This document shows, in pieces, positions 31,764 to 39,878 of a stretch of DNA of 64,000 nt. Both the position numbers and the translations under genes were made by a program. Below the pieces are notes generated by a model. The model saw only the letters and a program-made list of their open reading frames with translations, ran no database searches and was not told where the DNA came from. How positions within the stretch are numbered: position 1 is the stretch's first letter; every line of letters begins with the position of its first letter. Origin of the DNA: Paenibacillus allorhizosphaerae. GTDB lineage: Bacteria > Bacillota > Bacilli > Paenibacillales > NBRC-103111. The stretch lies in contig NZ_CAJVCE010000014.1 in assembly GCF_910594985.1 (NCBI RefSeq), forward strand, positions 1 to 64,000, in the 5' to 3' direction.

Positions 31764-33089
31764 TTGAGTAGTGACCCGTTACCTTTATTACTCAACGTTG
31801 TATTAATTTTGGCTTTGGTGCTTATCAACGGTTTTTTCGTTGCCGCGGAGTTCGCGATGGTGAAAGTCCGGGGCAGCCGCATCGAAACGCTCGCGCAAAC
31901 CGGAAATATGAGAGCCCGGTTCGCCCAAATGATTTCGAATAACTTAAACGCTTACTTGTCCGCTTGTCAGTTAGGTATTACTTTGGCATCGCTCGCACTC
32001 GGATGGCTCGGCGAACCGACCATTGCCGCCATTTTGGAGCCTGTGCTTAAAGGCACGCTCGGCCTAAGCGATGTGGCCCTTCATACGATTTCTTTCATAA
32101 TTGCATTCTCGATCATGACGACCCTGCACATTACACTCGGGGAACAGTTCCCCAAAACATACGCCATCCGTCAATCGGAAAATGTGACGCTCTGGTCGTC
32201 GATTCCGATGATCCTCTTCTACAAGCTGATGTTCCCGTTCATTTGGCTGCTTAACGGGATGTCCAATGCGATGTTGAAGATGGTGGGGATAGAGCCCGCG
32301 GAAGAACATGAATCAGCCCACACCGAAGAAGAAATACGCGTCCTGGTGAAAGAAAGCCACAAAAGCGGGTTCATCGACAACACGGAGCTTACGCTTTTTG
32401 ACAATATATTCGAGTTTACCGAAACGAACGCGCGGGAAATTATGATTCCCCGTACGGAGATGGGCTGTCTATATGCCAACCTCTCCTTCGAAGAAAACAT
32501 GGAAATTGCGCAAAGGGAAATGCGCACGCGCTATCCCGTATGCGATCCCGACAAAGACAACATAATCGGCTTTTTGCATATCAAAGATTTGCTCAAGCAT
32601 CAGAACGAGCTGACGGACATTCGCCACATCACGCGGGCCATCACGAAAGTGCCCGATTCGATGCCGATCAGCAACTTGCTCAAGCTGATGCAGAAGAAGA
32701 AAGTGCAAATGGCGATTCTCATCGACGAATACGGCGGTACTTCCGGCCTTGTGACGCTGGAAGATATTCTCGAAGAGATTGTCGGCGAAATTCAGGATGA
32801 GTTCGATCTGGAGCAGCGCCCGAGCATTGAGAAGAAAGATGAGCTTGTTCACTCCATCGACGGCCGACTGCTGATCGACGAAGTGAATGATTATTTCGGA
32901 ATGGAAATCCAGTCGGAAGATTACGATACGATCGGCGGATGGATTTATGCCCAAGTCGAGCTTCCTCCGAAAAAAGGGCAAAAGGTCAATTATACCGACC
33001 AATATGAATTTGTAATCGAAGAAACGGATGAACTGCGGATATCGAGGCTGACCGTCAAGAAAATGCAGCCGCAAATCCAAACCGCATAA
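31764..33089 (+). CDS. CNNM (DUF21)/CBS-domain membrane transporter, CorC/HlyC family
   Basis: The 441-residue protein has three or four N-terminal transmembrane segments in a DUF21/CNNM domain (about 8-175: FFVAAEFAMVKVRGSRIE, LGITLASLALGWLGEP, HITLGEQFPKTYAIR), a pair of CBS domains (about 205-330: MIPRTEMGCLY, GFLHIKDLL, DEYGGTSGLVTLEDILEEIVG) and a C-terminal CorC_HlyC domain. Such proteins (for example MpfA of Bacillus) take part in Mg2+ export or homeostasis. The frame can only begin at the TTG at 31764, since a stop precedes it directly. A clear GGGAGG lies over 30 bases upstream, with a hairpin between; only a weak AGGGA is near the TTG. A perfect terminator follows. Confidence 0.93.
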   Translation: MSSDPLPLLLNVVLILALVLINGFFVAAEFAMVKVRGSRIETLAQTGNMRARFAQMISNNLNAYLSACQLGITLASLALGWLGEPTIAAILEPVLKGTLGLSDVALHTISFIIAFSIMTTLHITLGEQFPKTYAIRQSENVTLWSSIPMILFYKLMFPFIWLLNGMSNAMLKMVGIEPAEEHESAHTEEEIRVLVKESHKSGFIDNTELTLFDNIFEFTETNAREIMIPRTEMGCLYANLSFEENMEIAQREMRTRYPVCDPDKDNIIGFLHIKDLLKHQNELTDIRHITRAITKVPDSMPISNLLKLMQKKKVQMAILIDEYGGTSGLVTLEDILEEIVGEIQDEFDLEQRPSIEKKDELVHSIDGRLLIDEVNDYFGMEIQSEDYDTIGGWIYAQVELPPKKGQKVNYTDQYEFVIEETDELRISRLTVKKMQPQIQTA

Positions 33090-33128
33090 CAAAACGACCC
33101 GGCCGATCGCCGGGTCGTTTTGTTATGC
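33084..33128 (+). terminator. Terminator of the CNNM/CBS-domain gene
   Basis: A perfect 20-base inverted repeat (GCATAACAAAACGACCCGGC and its complement) with a five-base loop and an internal TTTTGTT tail; the A-run on the other arm makes it bidirectional. Confidence 0.95.
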
Positions 33129-33244
33129 GTCGCCAAGCAGCACGTATTACCCCGCAAAGGCGCGTGAGCGGCATCATTTTTAAACGAAACAAAATCATGG
33201 TATGATCTAAAAAAATGCATTGGCGTAGGGGTTGTGTGGTGTTC

Positions 33245-34516
33245 ATGATGTACGATGTGATTGTCATCGGCGGAGGCTCGGCAGGATTGATGGCCAGCGT
33301 CGCCGCAAGCGAGAGCGGAGCGAAAGTGCTGCTCATCGATAAAGGGGACAAGCTGGGACGAAAGCTCGGCATCTCCGGCGGCGGCCGGTGCAATGTAACC
33401 AACAATAAAGAGCTGGATGAATTAATTAAGCATATTCCAGGAAACGGAAAATTTTTATACAGCGCGCTTTCGAACTTCGGCAACAAGGACATCATTGCAT
33501 TCTTTGAGCGGCTCGGCATTCGCCTGAAGGAAGAGGATAACGGCCGCATGTTTCCGGTGACGGACAAAGCCAAGACGGTAGTGGATGCCCTTGTTCGGCA
33601 AATCCGGCAGCAAGGGGTCGACATCCGGGTGAACGCTCCGGTCGATGAAGTGCTGTATGAGCGAGATCAAGTCGCCGGCGTTCGGCTGAAATCCGGGGAT
33701 CAGCTGCGCAGCCATACGGTGATCATCGCTTCCGGCGGCAAATCGGTCCCCCATACCGGCTCAACCGGCGACGGGTATATTTGGGCGGAGCGGGCGGGGC
33801 ACTCGATCACGGAGCTGTTTCCGACGGAGGTGCCGCTCACTTCGAAGGCGCCTTTCATCCGCAGCCGCGAGCTGCAGGGGCTGTCTTTGCGCGAGGTCTC
33901 GCTAACGGTATGGAACGCAAAAGGGAAAATGCTGGTGTCCCACTACGGCGATATGATCTTTACGCATTTCGGCATATCGGGGCCGATCTCCCTCCGCTGC
34001 AGTCAGTTCGTCGTGAAAGAGCTGGCCAAAACCGGCGCAGGCGAAGTGCTGCTGACGATTGATTTGTTTCCCGACAAGTCGGTCGATGAAATTTATGAAG
34101 AGACGCTGCGGCTTGCGAAGAACGAGCCGAAGAAAGCGGCGAAAAATGTGTTGAAAAGCTTCTTATCCGACCGCCTCATTCCGATCTTGCTTCAAAAAGC
34201 GAATTTGGACGAGCAAGTGACCTACGATCACATTCCGAAACAACAATGGCTGGAATTGAGTAAAATCATTAAAAATTTCCCCGTCCCTGTTGACGGTACG
34301 CTGTCCATTGAAGAAGCTTTCGTTACCGGCGGCGGCGTTCATCTGAAAGAAATCGACCCCAAGACGATGGAATCCAAAAAGATGCGCGGCCTGTACTTCT
34401 GCGGGGAAATCCTTGATATTCACGGCTATACCGGCGGATACAATATTACGGCGGCTTTCTCTACCGGCTACGCTGCAGGCAAAAGCGCTGCGGAGTACAG
34501 CATCAATCCGACATGA
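33245..34516 (+). CDS. HI0933/BaiN-like NAD(P)/FAD-dependent flavoprotein
   Basis: From [11 protein letters not shown] the protein has 423 residues. It is a flavoprotein of the HI0933/YhiN/BaiN family: the FAD-binding [45 protein letters not shown] region fills residues 8-55, with [17 protein letters not shown] near 170, THFGISGP near 245, [20 protein letters not shown] near 355 and [19 protein letters not shown] at the C-terminus. Members act on bile-acid-type or unknown substrates; the physiological role in Bacillales is not known. The ribosome site is weak (GGGG some 20 bases and GGTG six bases upstream), so the exact start is uncertain. Confidence 0.9.
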   Translation: MMYDVIVIGGGSAGLMASVAASESGAKVLLIDKGDKLGRKLGISGGGRCNVTNNKELDELIKHIPGNGKFLYSALSNFGNKDIIAFFERLGIRLKEEDNGRMFPVTDKAKTVVDALVRQIRQQGVDIRVNAPVDEVLYERDQVAGVRLKSGDQLRSHTVIIASGGKSVPHTGSTGDGYIWAERAGHSITELFPTEVPLTSKAPFIRSRELQGLSLREVSLTVWNAKGKMLVSHYGDMIFTHFGISGPISLRCSQFVVKELAKTGAGEVLLTIDLFPDKSVDEIYEETLRLAKNEPKKAAKNVLKSFLSDRLIPILLQKANLDEQVTYDHIPKQQWLELSKIIKNFPVPVDGTLSIEEAFVTGGGVHLKEIDPKTMESKKMRGLYFCGEILDIHGYTGGYNITAAFSTGYAAGKSAAEYSINPT

Positions 34517-34543
34517 CGATGGCTTCGCCGCAAGCCATCGTCT
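34517..34543. terminator. Hairpin between convergent genes
   Basis: A perfect GACGATGGCTT / AAGCCATCGTC palindrome with a five- to six-base loop, right after the flavoprotein stop and just before the stop of the ankyrin gene. T-runs are short, so strength is uncertain. Confidence 0.6.
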
Positions 34544-34551
34544 TGCACATT

Positions 34552-36246
34552 TCACCGTCTGGAACGGAGCAGCGCTGCGATCTCCTCATGCCCTTTCCGT
34601 TCCGCCCAGGCCAGCGGCTGCGACCATGGTTCATCCGCCGGAAGGCCGGCGTCCGCCCCTTTGTCCAGCAACAACCGGACCAGCTCGGTTTTCCCATATT
34701 TGGCCGCCCATCCGAGCGGCGTAGCATTGTATTCCTCGTCTATTGCATTCAGATCCGAACCGAACTCAAGGAGCAGCTCAGCCCATTCGGAATGCCCCAG
34801 CCAAGCAGCTTTATGTAGATAAGTAACGCCTTGCCAGTTGCAGTTATTCGGGTCAGCCCCGGATTCGAGCAGCAGTCTGACCATGTCCAGACCGGCGTCC
34901 GCAGCATAGCCCATATAATTGTTGGCATACCAAGCTGCATTCAGATCGGCTCCGGCGCGCAGCAGCATCCGAACGATTTCCGTATGCCCGTTTCCTGCAG
35001 CCATACAAAGCGGGCCGTAATCGCCGCCGGCATTAACCAGGGATGGATTGGCGCCTATGATTTCGCCTGCGAGATCGATTTTCCCGAGCCAGCAGGCCGA
35101 ATCCAGTTGTAGCGTTGCCCCGTGCGCATAGAGCAATTTCACCAACGAGTCGTACCCCTTATGCATTGCGATGCCCAGCGGATTGCTGCTCGATTCCAGC
35201 ATGGCGTTCGGATCGGCTCCGTGCTCCAGCAGCAGCTTCACGCACTCGCCATGGTTGCCGGCAACGGCATTCCAAAGCGCGCTTCCGCGCGGAGCGCCTC
35301 TCTCTTCCGCATTCGGGTCGGCGCCTTGCTCCAGCAGCAGCTTCAAGGTGTCGGTATATCCTCGTTTTGCCGCGTAGCCGAGCGGTCTTTTGTCTACGGC
35401 ATTTTTAGCATGGACCATTGATGGATTCATTTTCAATAAAGCCGCGATATGAGCGGAATCCCCGACAGCCGCTGCGGCGCAAATGTCGTATTCGGCGCCC
35501 CGGGCGATCATGTACCCGACAAGAAACCATTCGTTGCGCAGCGCCTGTTTGTTTAAATCCCGGTTCGCCCGAAACCAGTAGTCGCCCTCGATTGCGAGAA
35601 GCGTTGGCGTCGCTCCGTCCGCCCTCTTCGCCTCTATATCGGCCCCGCGGCGCAGCAATTCGTCAATTAGCCCGATTTGCCGGGTAAGAACAGCCCAATG
35701 CAGCGGCGTATTGCCGCGCTCGTCCCCCGCATGAACAAGCTCCGGGAAACCGTCCAGTTCGCGCAGCAGCTCGTCATGTCGTCCCTCTTTTATCCAATCC
35801 GCGACTTTGCGGCCGGCAGGCGAGCTTTGAAAGCGCTCGGCAAGATGCCGATCCAATAAATCAGCGATATCTTCGTATCCTCGATCTCTCGCTTTCGTCA
35901 GCATATCGTCCTGCCATCCGAGCGTTCTCTCGGTCGAATCCGCTCCATATTCCAGCAGCAGCCGTACGGCTTCCATGTTCCCAGACCTGACGGCAAAATG
36001 GAGCGGCGTAAAATATCCCCAGCTGCAGTTGGCAAGCCCCGCATCCTTTTGCAGCAGCTTGCGCAGCATTAATGTCTCCCCTGCCATAGCATGGATCATC
36101 ATGTTCCATACGTCCGTTCCTCTACCTCCGCTGAAAGCCACGTTTTCGTCCGTTCGCAGCGCGTTCGGCTGAATCAGCCTTTGCGAAGCTCGCGCGTCGG
36201 CATCTCTTCCGATCGGCTTTTTTTCGGTAAAACGGTGGTCCGTCAT
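34552..36246 (-). CDS. Large ankyrin-repeat protein
   Basis: A 564-residue protein made almost entirely of ankyrin repeats from about residue 55 to the C-terminus. Typical units include TPLHFAVRSGNMEAVRLLLEYGAD, TPLHWAVLTRQIGLIDELLRRGAD, PLGYAAKRGYTDTLKLLLEQGAD and PLGWAAKYGKTELVRLLLDKGAD; I count roughly twelve to fourteen, some degenerate. There is no signal peptide or membrane helix, so it should be cytosolic and act as a protein-binding scaffold. The ribosome site GGGAGGATG precedes the ATG. It is a single gene, convergent with the flavoprotein gene. No known partner is nearby. Such long ankyrin proteins are not common in Bacillales. Confidence 0.9.
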   Translation of the reverse strand: MTDHRFTEKKPIGRDADARASQRLIQPNALRTDENVAFSGGRGTDVWNMMIHAMAGETLMLRKLLQKDAGLANCSWGYFTPLHFAVRSGNMEAVRLLLEYGADSTERTLGWQDDMLTKARDRGYEDIADLLDRHLAERFQSSPAGRKVADWIKEGRHDELLRELDGFPELVHAGDERGNTPLHWAVLTRQIGLIDELLRRGADIEAKRADGATPTLLAIEGDYWFRANRDLNKQALRNEWFLVGYMIARGAEYDICAAAAVGDSAHIAALLKMNPSMVHAKNAVDKRPLGYAAKRGYTDTLKLLLEQGADPNAEERGAPRGSALWNAVAGNHGECVKLLLEHGADPNAMLESSSNPLGIAMHKGYDSLVKLLYAHGATLQLDSACWLGKIDLAGEIIGANPSLVNAGGDYGPLCMAAGNGHTEIVRMLLRAGADLNAAWYANNYMGYAADAGLDMVRLLLESGADPNNCNWQGVTYLHKAAWLGHSEWAELLLEFGSDLNAIDEEYNATPLGWAAKYGKTELVRLLLDKGADAGLPADEPWSQPLAWAERKGHEEIAALLRSRR

Positions 36247-36524
36247 TCACTCATCCTCCCATGATCGAGTCCAACGTCGTTTTGGATATGACTCGGCATT
36301 GCTTAAGTGCAGTTTCTTCTGTACGCTGCAGTGCAACGTTTCGATACCATTACTTTAATTCAGTTAGTCCTAAGTAGTAAAGCGTCCCCGCCTAAGGTCC
36401 AGTGTCAAAAACCGCCACAGGTCTGTTTCGGCAAAGGTCCGCTCCCTCTACAATAAAGACATGAAGTTCAGTCGAATCCGGCTAACGGCCGAGATAATAT
36501 ACATGTTGAGAGGAGCCATATCAA

Positions 36525-36749
36525 ATGAACAAATTATACCGTTCCAGAACGAACAGCAGATTGACAGGTCTTTGCGGGGGGCTTGCAGAATGGATGGGCT
36601 TCAGCCCTACATTTATTCGCTTGGCGGTGGTGTTCGCAGCCCTGTGCAGCTTCGGAACCGTCCTGCTGATTTACTTCATCGCCAGCTTGATCATACCGAA
36701 AGAGCCTTACGGTAACTACGATTTCCACAATCCGTATCACAACTATTAA
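36525..36749 (+). CDS. PspC-domain membrane protein
   Basis: A 74-residue protein with the PspC domain: NKLYRSRTNSRLTGLCGGLAEWMGFSPTFIRLAVVF, then a hydrophobic helix (about 32-58) and a short hydrophilic tail. It precedes a pspA-like gene by 47 bases, as in envelope-stress operons. In Bacillales such pairs respond to membrane or antibiotic stress; no ECF-sigma promoter was clearly seen upstream. The 278 bases before it hold no gene. Confidence 0.9.
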   Translation: MNKLYRSRTNSRLTGLCGGLAEWMGFSPTFIRLAVVFAALCSFGTVLLIYFIASLIIPKEPYGNYDFHNPYHNY

Positions 36750-36796
36750 TACGGCCTGGACGAGCCGACTATAACACAGAAGGAGTGGACAATACG

Positions 36797-37495
36797 ATGG
36801 GAGTATTTTCGAGAATTATGGATTTGTCTAAAGCGGCGGCGAACGAGGCGCTGAACAAATTGGAAGACCCGGTGATGATGCTGAATCATTATCTTCGCAG
36901 CATGAAAGAGGAAATCGTCGCCGTTGAGCGCACATTAAGCAAGCAAATCGCCACCGAGCGGGCATTGAAGCAGCGCATCGACGAATATAACCAGCTTGCT
37001 GCGCAGTGGGAGAATAAAGCGGCTGATCTGGTTGCAAACGGGCTTGAAGCGGAAGCACGCCACGCGCTTAGCACTAAGCTTCATTATGTGGATAAGGCTT
37101 TGGAGTGCGCGGAACAGTATGGAGCCGCACGACTGCGTACGGAGGAACTGAACCAGCAGCTGGAGCAGACGAAATCGGAGTATGCCGTTATGCAGGAAAA
37201 ACGCACGGAGCTGGCCGCACGCGCGCAAAAAATGGCGTCGCAACAAGCGAAGACTTCCCCCTCGGCCGGTCATTACAGCTTTGAAGGCGGCTACGCTGCA
37301 AGCGGCTTTCAGCGAATCGAAGAAAAAATAATGCAGTGGGAAGCGCAGACGGAACTTGCAGGCCAATCGTATACACGGGGAAATGCGCCTTTCGCCGATT
37401 CGACAGCGGACCATCCGTCGGAAGCGAGCCGTGACGCCCGTGTCGAAGAGCAGCTGGCAAGACTCCGACAACAATCATCCGTTAAAGAACAATAA
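36797..37495 (+). CDS. PspA/IM30-family envelope stress protein
   Basis: From MGVFSRIMDLSKAAANEALNKLEDP the protein has 232 residues; a GTG four codons upstream touches the ribosome site and is rejected, while the ATG is about 12 bases from GGAG. The sequence is a long coiled coil (about 25-160), as expected of the PspA/ESCRT-III-like family, which assembles on damaged membranes. The C-terminal third is less conserved. It follows the PspC gene and ends in a terminator at 37514-37562. Confidence 0.92.
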   Translation: MGVFSRIMDLSKAAANEALNKLEDPVMMLNHYLRSMKEEIVAVERTLSKQIATERALKQRIDEYNQLAAQWENKAADLVANGLEAEARHALSTKLHYVDKALECAEQYGAARLRTEELNQQLEQTKSEYAVMQEKRTELAARAQKMASQQAKTSPSAGHYSFEGGYAASGFQRIEEKIMQWEAQTELAGQSYTRGNAPFADSTADHPSEASRDARVEEQLARLRQQSSVKEQ

Positions 37496-37513
37496 TTTGC
37501 CGCAGCCGTTTGC

Positions 37514-37562
37514 AGCGAGCATCTATGCCACAAAATATGGCGAAGATGCTCGCTTTTCATTT
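37514..37562 (+). terminator. Terminator of the pspC-pspA unit
   Basis: AGCGAGCATCT / AGATGCTCGCT enclosing an 18- to 20-base loop, then TTTCATTTT. Confidence 0.85.
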
Positions 37563-37732
37563 TATTGAATTTCCCCCCAACAACGCCCTTCCCGCTCTAC
37601 ATCCCCCCCTTCCCACGCAGTTGCCCCGAATATTTCCAATGAAAATGGATGGCGCTTGGAGCATAGTCGGTCCGTTATTGTTCATTCTATAGCTGAGCAG
37701 CACATTCCACACATCACGAAAGGGGCTTCCTC

Positions 37733-38038
37733 ATGTCGATAACCATGAACCCTCCGGCTCAGCAGGCGCAGGTGCCGATTCCCGCGCCGCCGCGTGTCAT
37801 TACGACAAAAGATTTGATGTACCTGAAAGATGCTTTGTCCTGGGAACTGAACGCGTTCAAGAAGTTCCACTTTTACGCCCAGCAGGCGACCAATCCGCAA
37901 ATCAAGCAAGCGCTCGATAAAGCGGGGCAAATGCATCAGCGCCATTACCAAAAGCTGCTGACCCATCTGCAAGTGGACAACAACGCCGCCATGGCCAGTC
38001 TGCCTCGCCCGCAGCAGACGCAGCACGCGTCCCAATAA
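37733..38038 (+). CDS. Spore coat-type ferritin-like protein
   Basis: A 101-residue protein with a Pro/Gln-rich start and a helical core (KDLMYLKDALSWELNAFKKFHFYAQQATNPQIKQALDKAGQMHQRHYQKLL). The core has the pattern of the coat-protein and ferritin-like families near CotF. It is followed 14 bases later by a clear CotF gene, so the two probably act in the spore coat. The ribosome site AAAGGGG is eight bases upstream. Confidence 0.7.
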   Translation: MSITMNPPAQQAQVPIPAPPRVITTKDLMYLKDALSWELNAFKKFHFYAQQATNPQIKQALDKAGQMHQRHYQKLLTHLQVDNNAAMASLPRPQQTQHASQ

Positions 38039-38052
38039 AGGAGAGCGAACCT

Positions 38053-38403
38053 ATGCAATCACAACAATGGCAAAACAATAACCAGATCGCCAACCCGCAA
38101 ACCGGTCAGCTGCCTCAAGTGAAAGGCCCGGAGATGAACGACCGCGACTTTCTGAATGACGGTCTCGCGACATGCAAATATTTGACCGACAGCTTTACCG
38201 ACGCCGTCCGTGAAGCAAGCCACGAGCAGCTTCACGCCGACATGCTGCAAATTTTGACGGAAACGCATCAGAGCGCGCGGGAGCTGTATAATTTGATGTT
38301 CCAGAACGGCTGGTACAAACTAGAAGCCGAAGATCAGCAAAAAATTCAGCAAGCGCAGCAGCAATTCAGCGGCTATTCCTCGCAATTTCCTTATTCGGTG
38401 TAG
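38053..38403 (+). CDS. CotF-family spore coat protein
   Basis: A 116-residue protein of the Coat_F family. The core is DRDFLNDGLATCKYLTDSFTDAVREASHEQLHADMLQILTETHQSARELYNLMFQNGWYKLEAEDQQKIQQAQQQF, with the Gln-rich ends common in Bacillales coat proteins, and it ends in SSQFPYSV. The genes at 37733 and here form a two-gene unit with a terminator. The pair supports a spore-forming host. Confidence 0.93.
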   Translation: MQSQQWQNNNQIANPQTGQLPQVKGPEMNDRDFLNDGLATCKYLTDSFTDAVREASHEQLHADMLQILTETHQSARELYNLMFQNGWYKLEAEDQQKIQQAQQQFSGYSSQFPYSV

Positions 38404-38421
38404 CCGTCATCGGCTACAGCA

Positions 38422-38462
38422 GCAAGCGCGCCTTCTTGAAGCCGAAGGCGCGCTATTTTTGC
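38422..38462 (+). terminator. Terminator of the coat-protein genes
   Basis: GCGCGCCTTC / GAAGGCGCGC with an eight-base loop, then TATTTTTG. Confidence 0.9.
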
Positions 38463-38566
38463 GCAAACTTATCGTGAGTGGCTGTCCGTTGCCCAGTCCA
38501 TTCCGCCTAGAACGGAGACGGCGCTGGAGCGGTCCAATTCGGACACCGGCGGAACGGAACCTTTGT

Positions 38567-38995
38567 CTACCTGCGGCCTCCGGGCGTTTCCTGGATGCGG
38601 CAGTTATGGAACGCGGTAATTTTCCATGATCCGTTTTGTTTAATAACGACATTCGTATTGATCGAACCCCGGTCCGCAGCATCTTGCGAAGGGTCGGCCA
38701 ATTGGGCTTCACCGATCCCATGTATGACGGCTACTTCCGATGTAATAAAGCGAGGCCGCAATTGTGCGGGAACGCTAGATTCCAGCTTTGAGCCTTTAAG
38801 CGGTCCGTTAAACAGCCATTGGTGAACGTCCGCTATTTGCCCCCTTCCTTTCAAATGTTGTCCATTGAACGTAACGTAATCGGCATCTTCTGTGAAGCAC
38901 TCGCCGTAAGCCGCTCCGTCCCCGTTATTCCAAGCTTCGCTCAATGCCGTAAAAAGTTCGCTGATTGCGCCCATATCCTTTTGATGATGTTCCAT
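38567..38995 (-). CDS. SgcJ/EcaC-type NTF2-fold protein
   Basis: A 142-residue protein with the SnoaL/DUF4440 (NTF2-like) pattern: ISELFTALSEAWNNGDGAAYGECFTEDADYVTFNGQHLKGRGQIADVHQWLFNG, then strands ending in KQNGSWKITAFHNCRI. Such proteins bind small hydrophobic ligands or act as small enzymes; the actual role is unknown. It is divergent from a MarR gene, and the intergenic stretch holds a 26-base palindrome (39094-39119), so the MarR protein probably controls both. Confidence 0.8.
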   Translation of the reverse strand: MEHHQKDMGAISELFTALSEAWNNGDGAAYGECFTEDADYVTFNGQHLKGRGQIADVHQWLFNGPLKGSKLESSVPAQLRPRFITSEVAVIHGIGEAQLADPSQDAADRGSINTNVVIKQNGSWKITAFHNCRIQETPGGRR

Positions 38996-39093
38996 ACATG
39001 ATCCATTCCCTTCTCCATAAAATGGTGATGCCCGCTTGACTGTGATATACTGTTGATGAATATTACCTTAATCAATAATTATTCTTATCAAAT

Positions 39094-39119
39094 TATATAT
39101 CTTAATTAATTAAGATATA
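39094..39119. promoter_or_regulatory. 26-base perfect palindrome, putative MarR operator
   Basis: The arms read ATATATCTTAATT and its complement, without a spacer. It lies 27 bases before the MarR start and about 100 bases from the divergent NTF2 gene. AT-rich palindromes of this type are bound by MarR proteins, often their own. Confidence 0.6.
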
Positions 39120-39145
39120 TTCATGTTACCACTGGAGGTTTTGTC

Positions 39146-39637
39146 ATGTCAACAGAGAATCACCAACCTTCGTCCACGGATCTCACTGCGCTGCAGTGGG
39201 AATTGCTTCACGAATTGCGTCACAACAGTTCCCGCGCCGTCATGCTCCATCAAATGATTGCCGACCAGCTCGGCCTCAATGCCACAGACCACAAATGTCT
39301 CGATTATTTGAACCGGTCCGGGCCGGTTACTGCCGGGCAATTGGCCGAGTTAACCGGACTCACCACCGGAGCCATCACCAACGTCATCGACCGGCTGGAA
39401 CAGGCCGGATATGTGGTAAGAGATAAAGATCCTACCGACCGCAGACGCGTTGTCGTCAAGCCTGAACCCGGCGGAAGCGGGAATATATCTCCGCTGTTCG
39501 AGTCGCTATTCCAATCGACGCTTACCCTTGTTTCCCGTTACACGGAACAGGAATCTCGCGTGATCGTCGACTTTCTCAAGCAGTGCAACGAAATCGCATT
39601 GGAGGAGATGAACAAGCTCAAGGAACGTCGCCCATAA
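39146..39637 (+). CDS. MarR-family transcriptional regulator
   Basis: A 163-residue winged-helix regulator. The DNA-binding part is LNATDHKCLDYLNRSGPVTAGQLAELTGLTTGAITNVIDRLEQAGYVVRDKDPTDRRRVVVK (about 50-115), with the DPTDRRR wing typical of MarR. Flanking helices form the dimer domain. The ribosome site GGAGG is nine bases before the ATG. Its target is probably the divergent NTF2-fold gene and itself. The inducer is unknown. Confidence 0.92.
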   Translation: MSTENHQPSSTDLTALQWELLHELRHNSSRAVMLHQMIADQLGLNATDHKCLDYLNRSGPVTAGQLAELTGLTTGAITNVIDRLEQAGYVVRDKDPTDRRRVVVKPEPGGSGNISPLFESLFQSTLTLVSRYTEQESRVIVDFLKQCNEIALEEMNKLKERRP

Positions 39638-39736
39638 CGCCAAGATCATTAGAAATGATTGTCCGTTTATTTCAAACAGCCCTCTATGATATGATGGAAT
39701 GGCAACCATCTCATGTGATAAGAGGAGTTCAAACTA

Positions 39737-39766
39737 ATGATCATCCAATTCATTCGATATCGGTAA
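39737..39766 (+). CDS. Leader peptide MIIQFIRYR (attenuator of the RlmA-type gene)
   Basis: A nine-codon frame with a strong ribosome site (AGAGGAG, nine bases upstream) runs ATG at 39737 to TAA at 39764-39766. The peptide ends Arg-Tyr-Arg, a +X+ pattern known to stall ribosomes carrying macrolides. Five bases after the stop begins a long hairpin (39771-39837), and the next gene encodes an rRNA methyltransferase. This is the layout of drug-sensing leaders. Translation is predicted, not shown. Confidence 0.6.
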   Translation: MIIQFIRYR

Positions 39767-39770
39767 GTAG

Positions 39771-39837
39771 AGGTACAGCGCATTAAACCCGCCTTTTTTT
39801 CAAAAAAACAAAGGCTGCGGGTTTATTTGTCTGTGCC
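39771..39837 (+). terminator. Attenuator hairpin upstream of the RlmA-type gene
   Basis: The upper stem is AAACCCGC (39785-39792) / GCGGGTTT (39817-39824), with TTTTTTT / AAAAAAA pairing inside; the lower stem is GGTACAG (39771-39777) / CTGTGCC (39831-39837). U-rich sequence follows both (ATTTGTCT after the upper stem, TTTATTC after the lower). A ribosome held at the end of the leader peptide would cover the lower stem. Confidence 0.65.
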
Positions 39838-39878
39838 TTTATTCATTCACCGATTACGAATGAATGGGGTGTTTGGGT

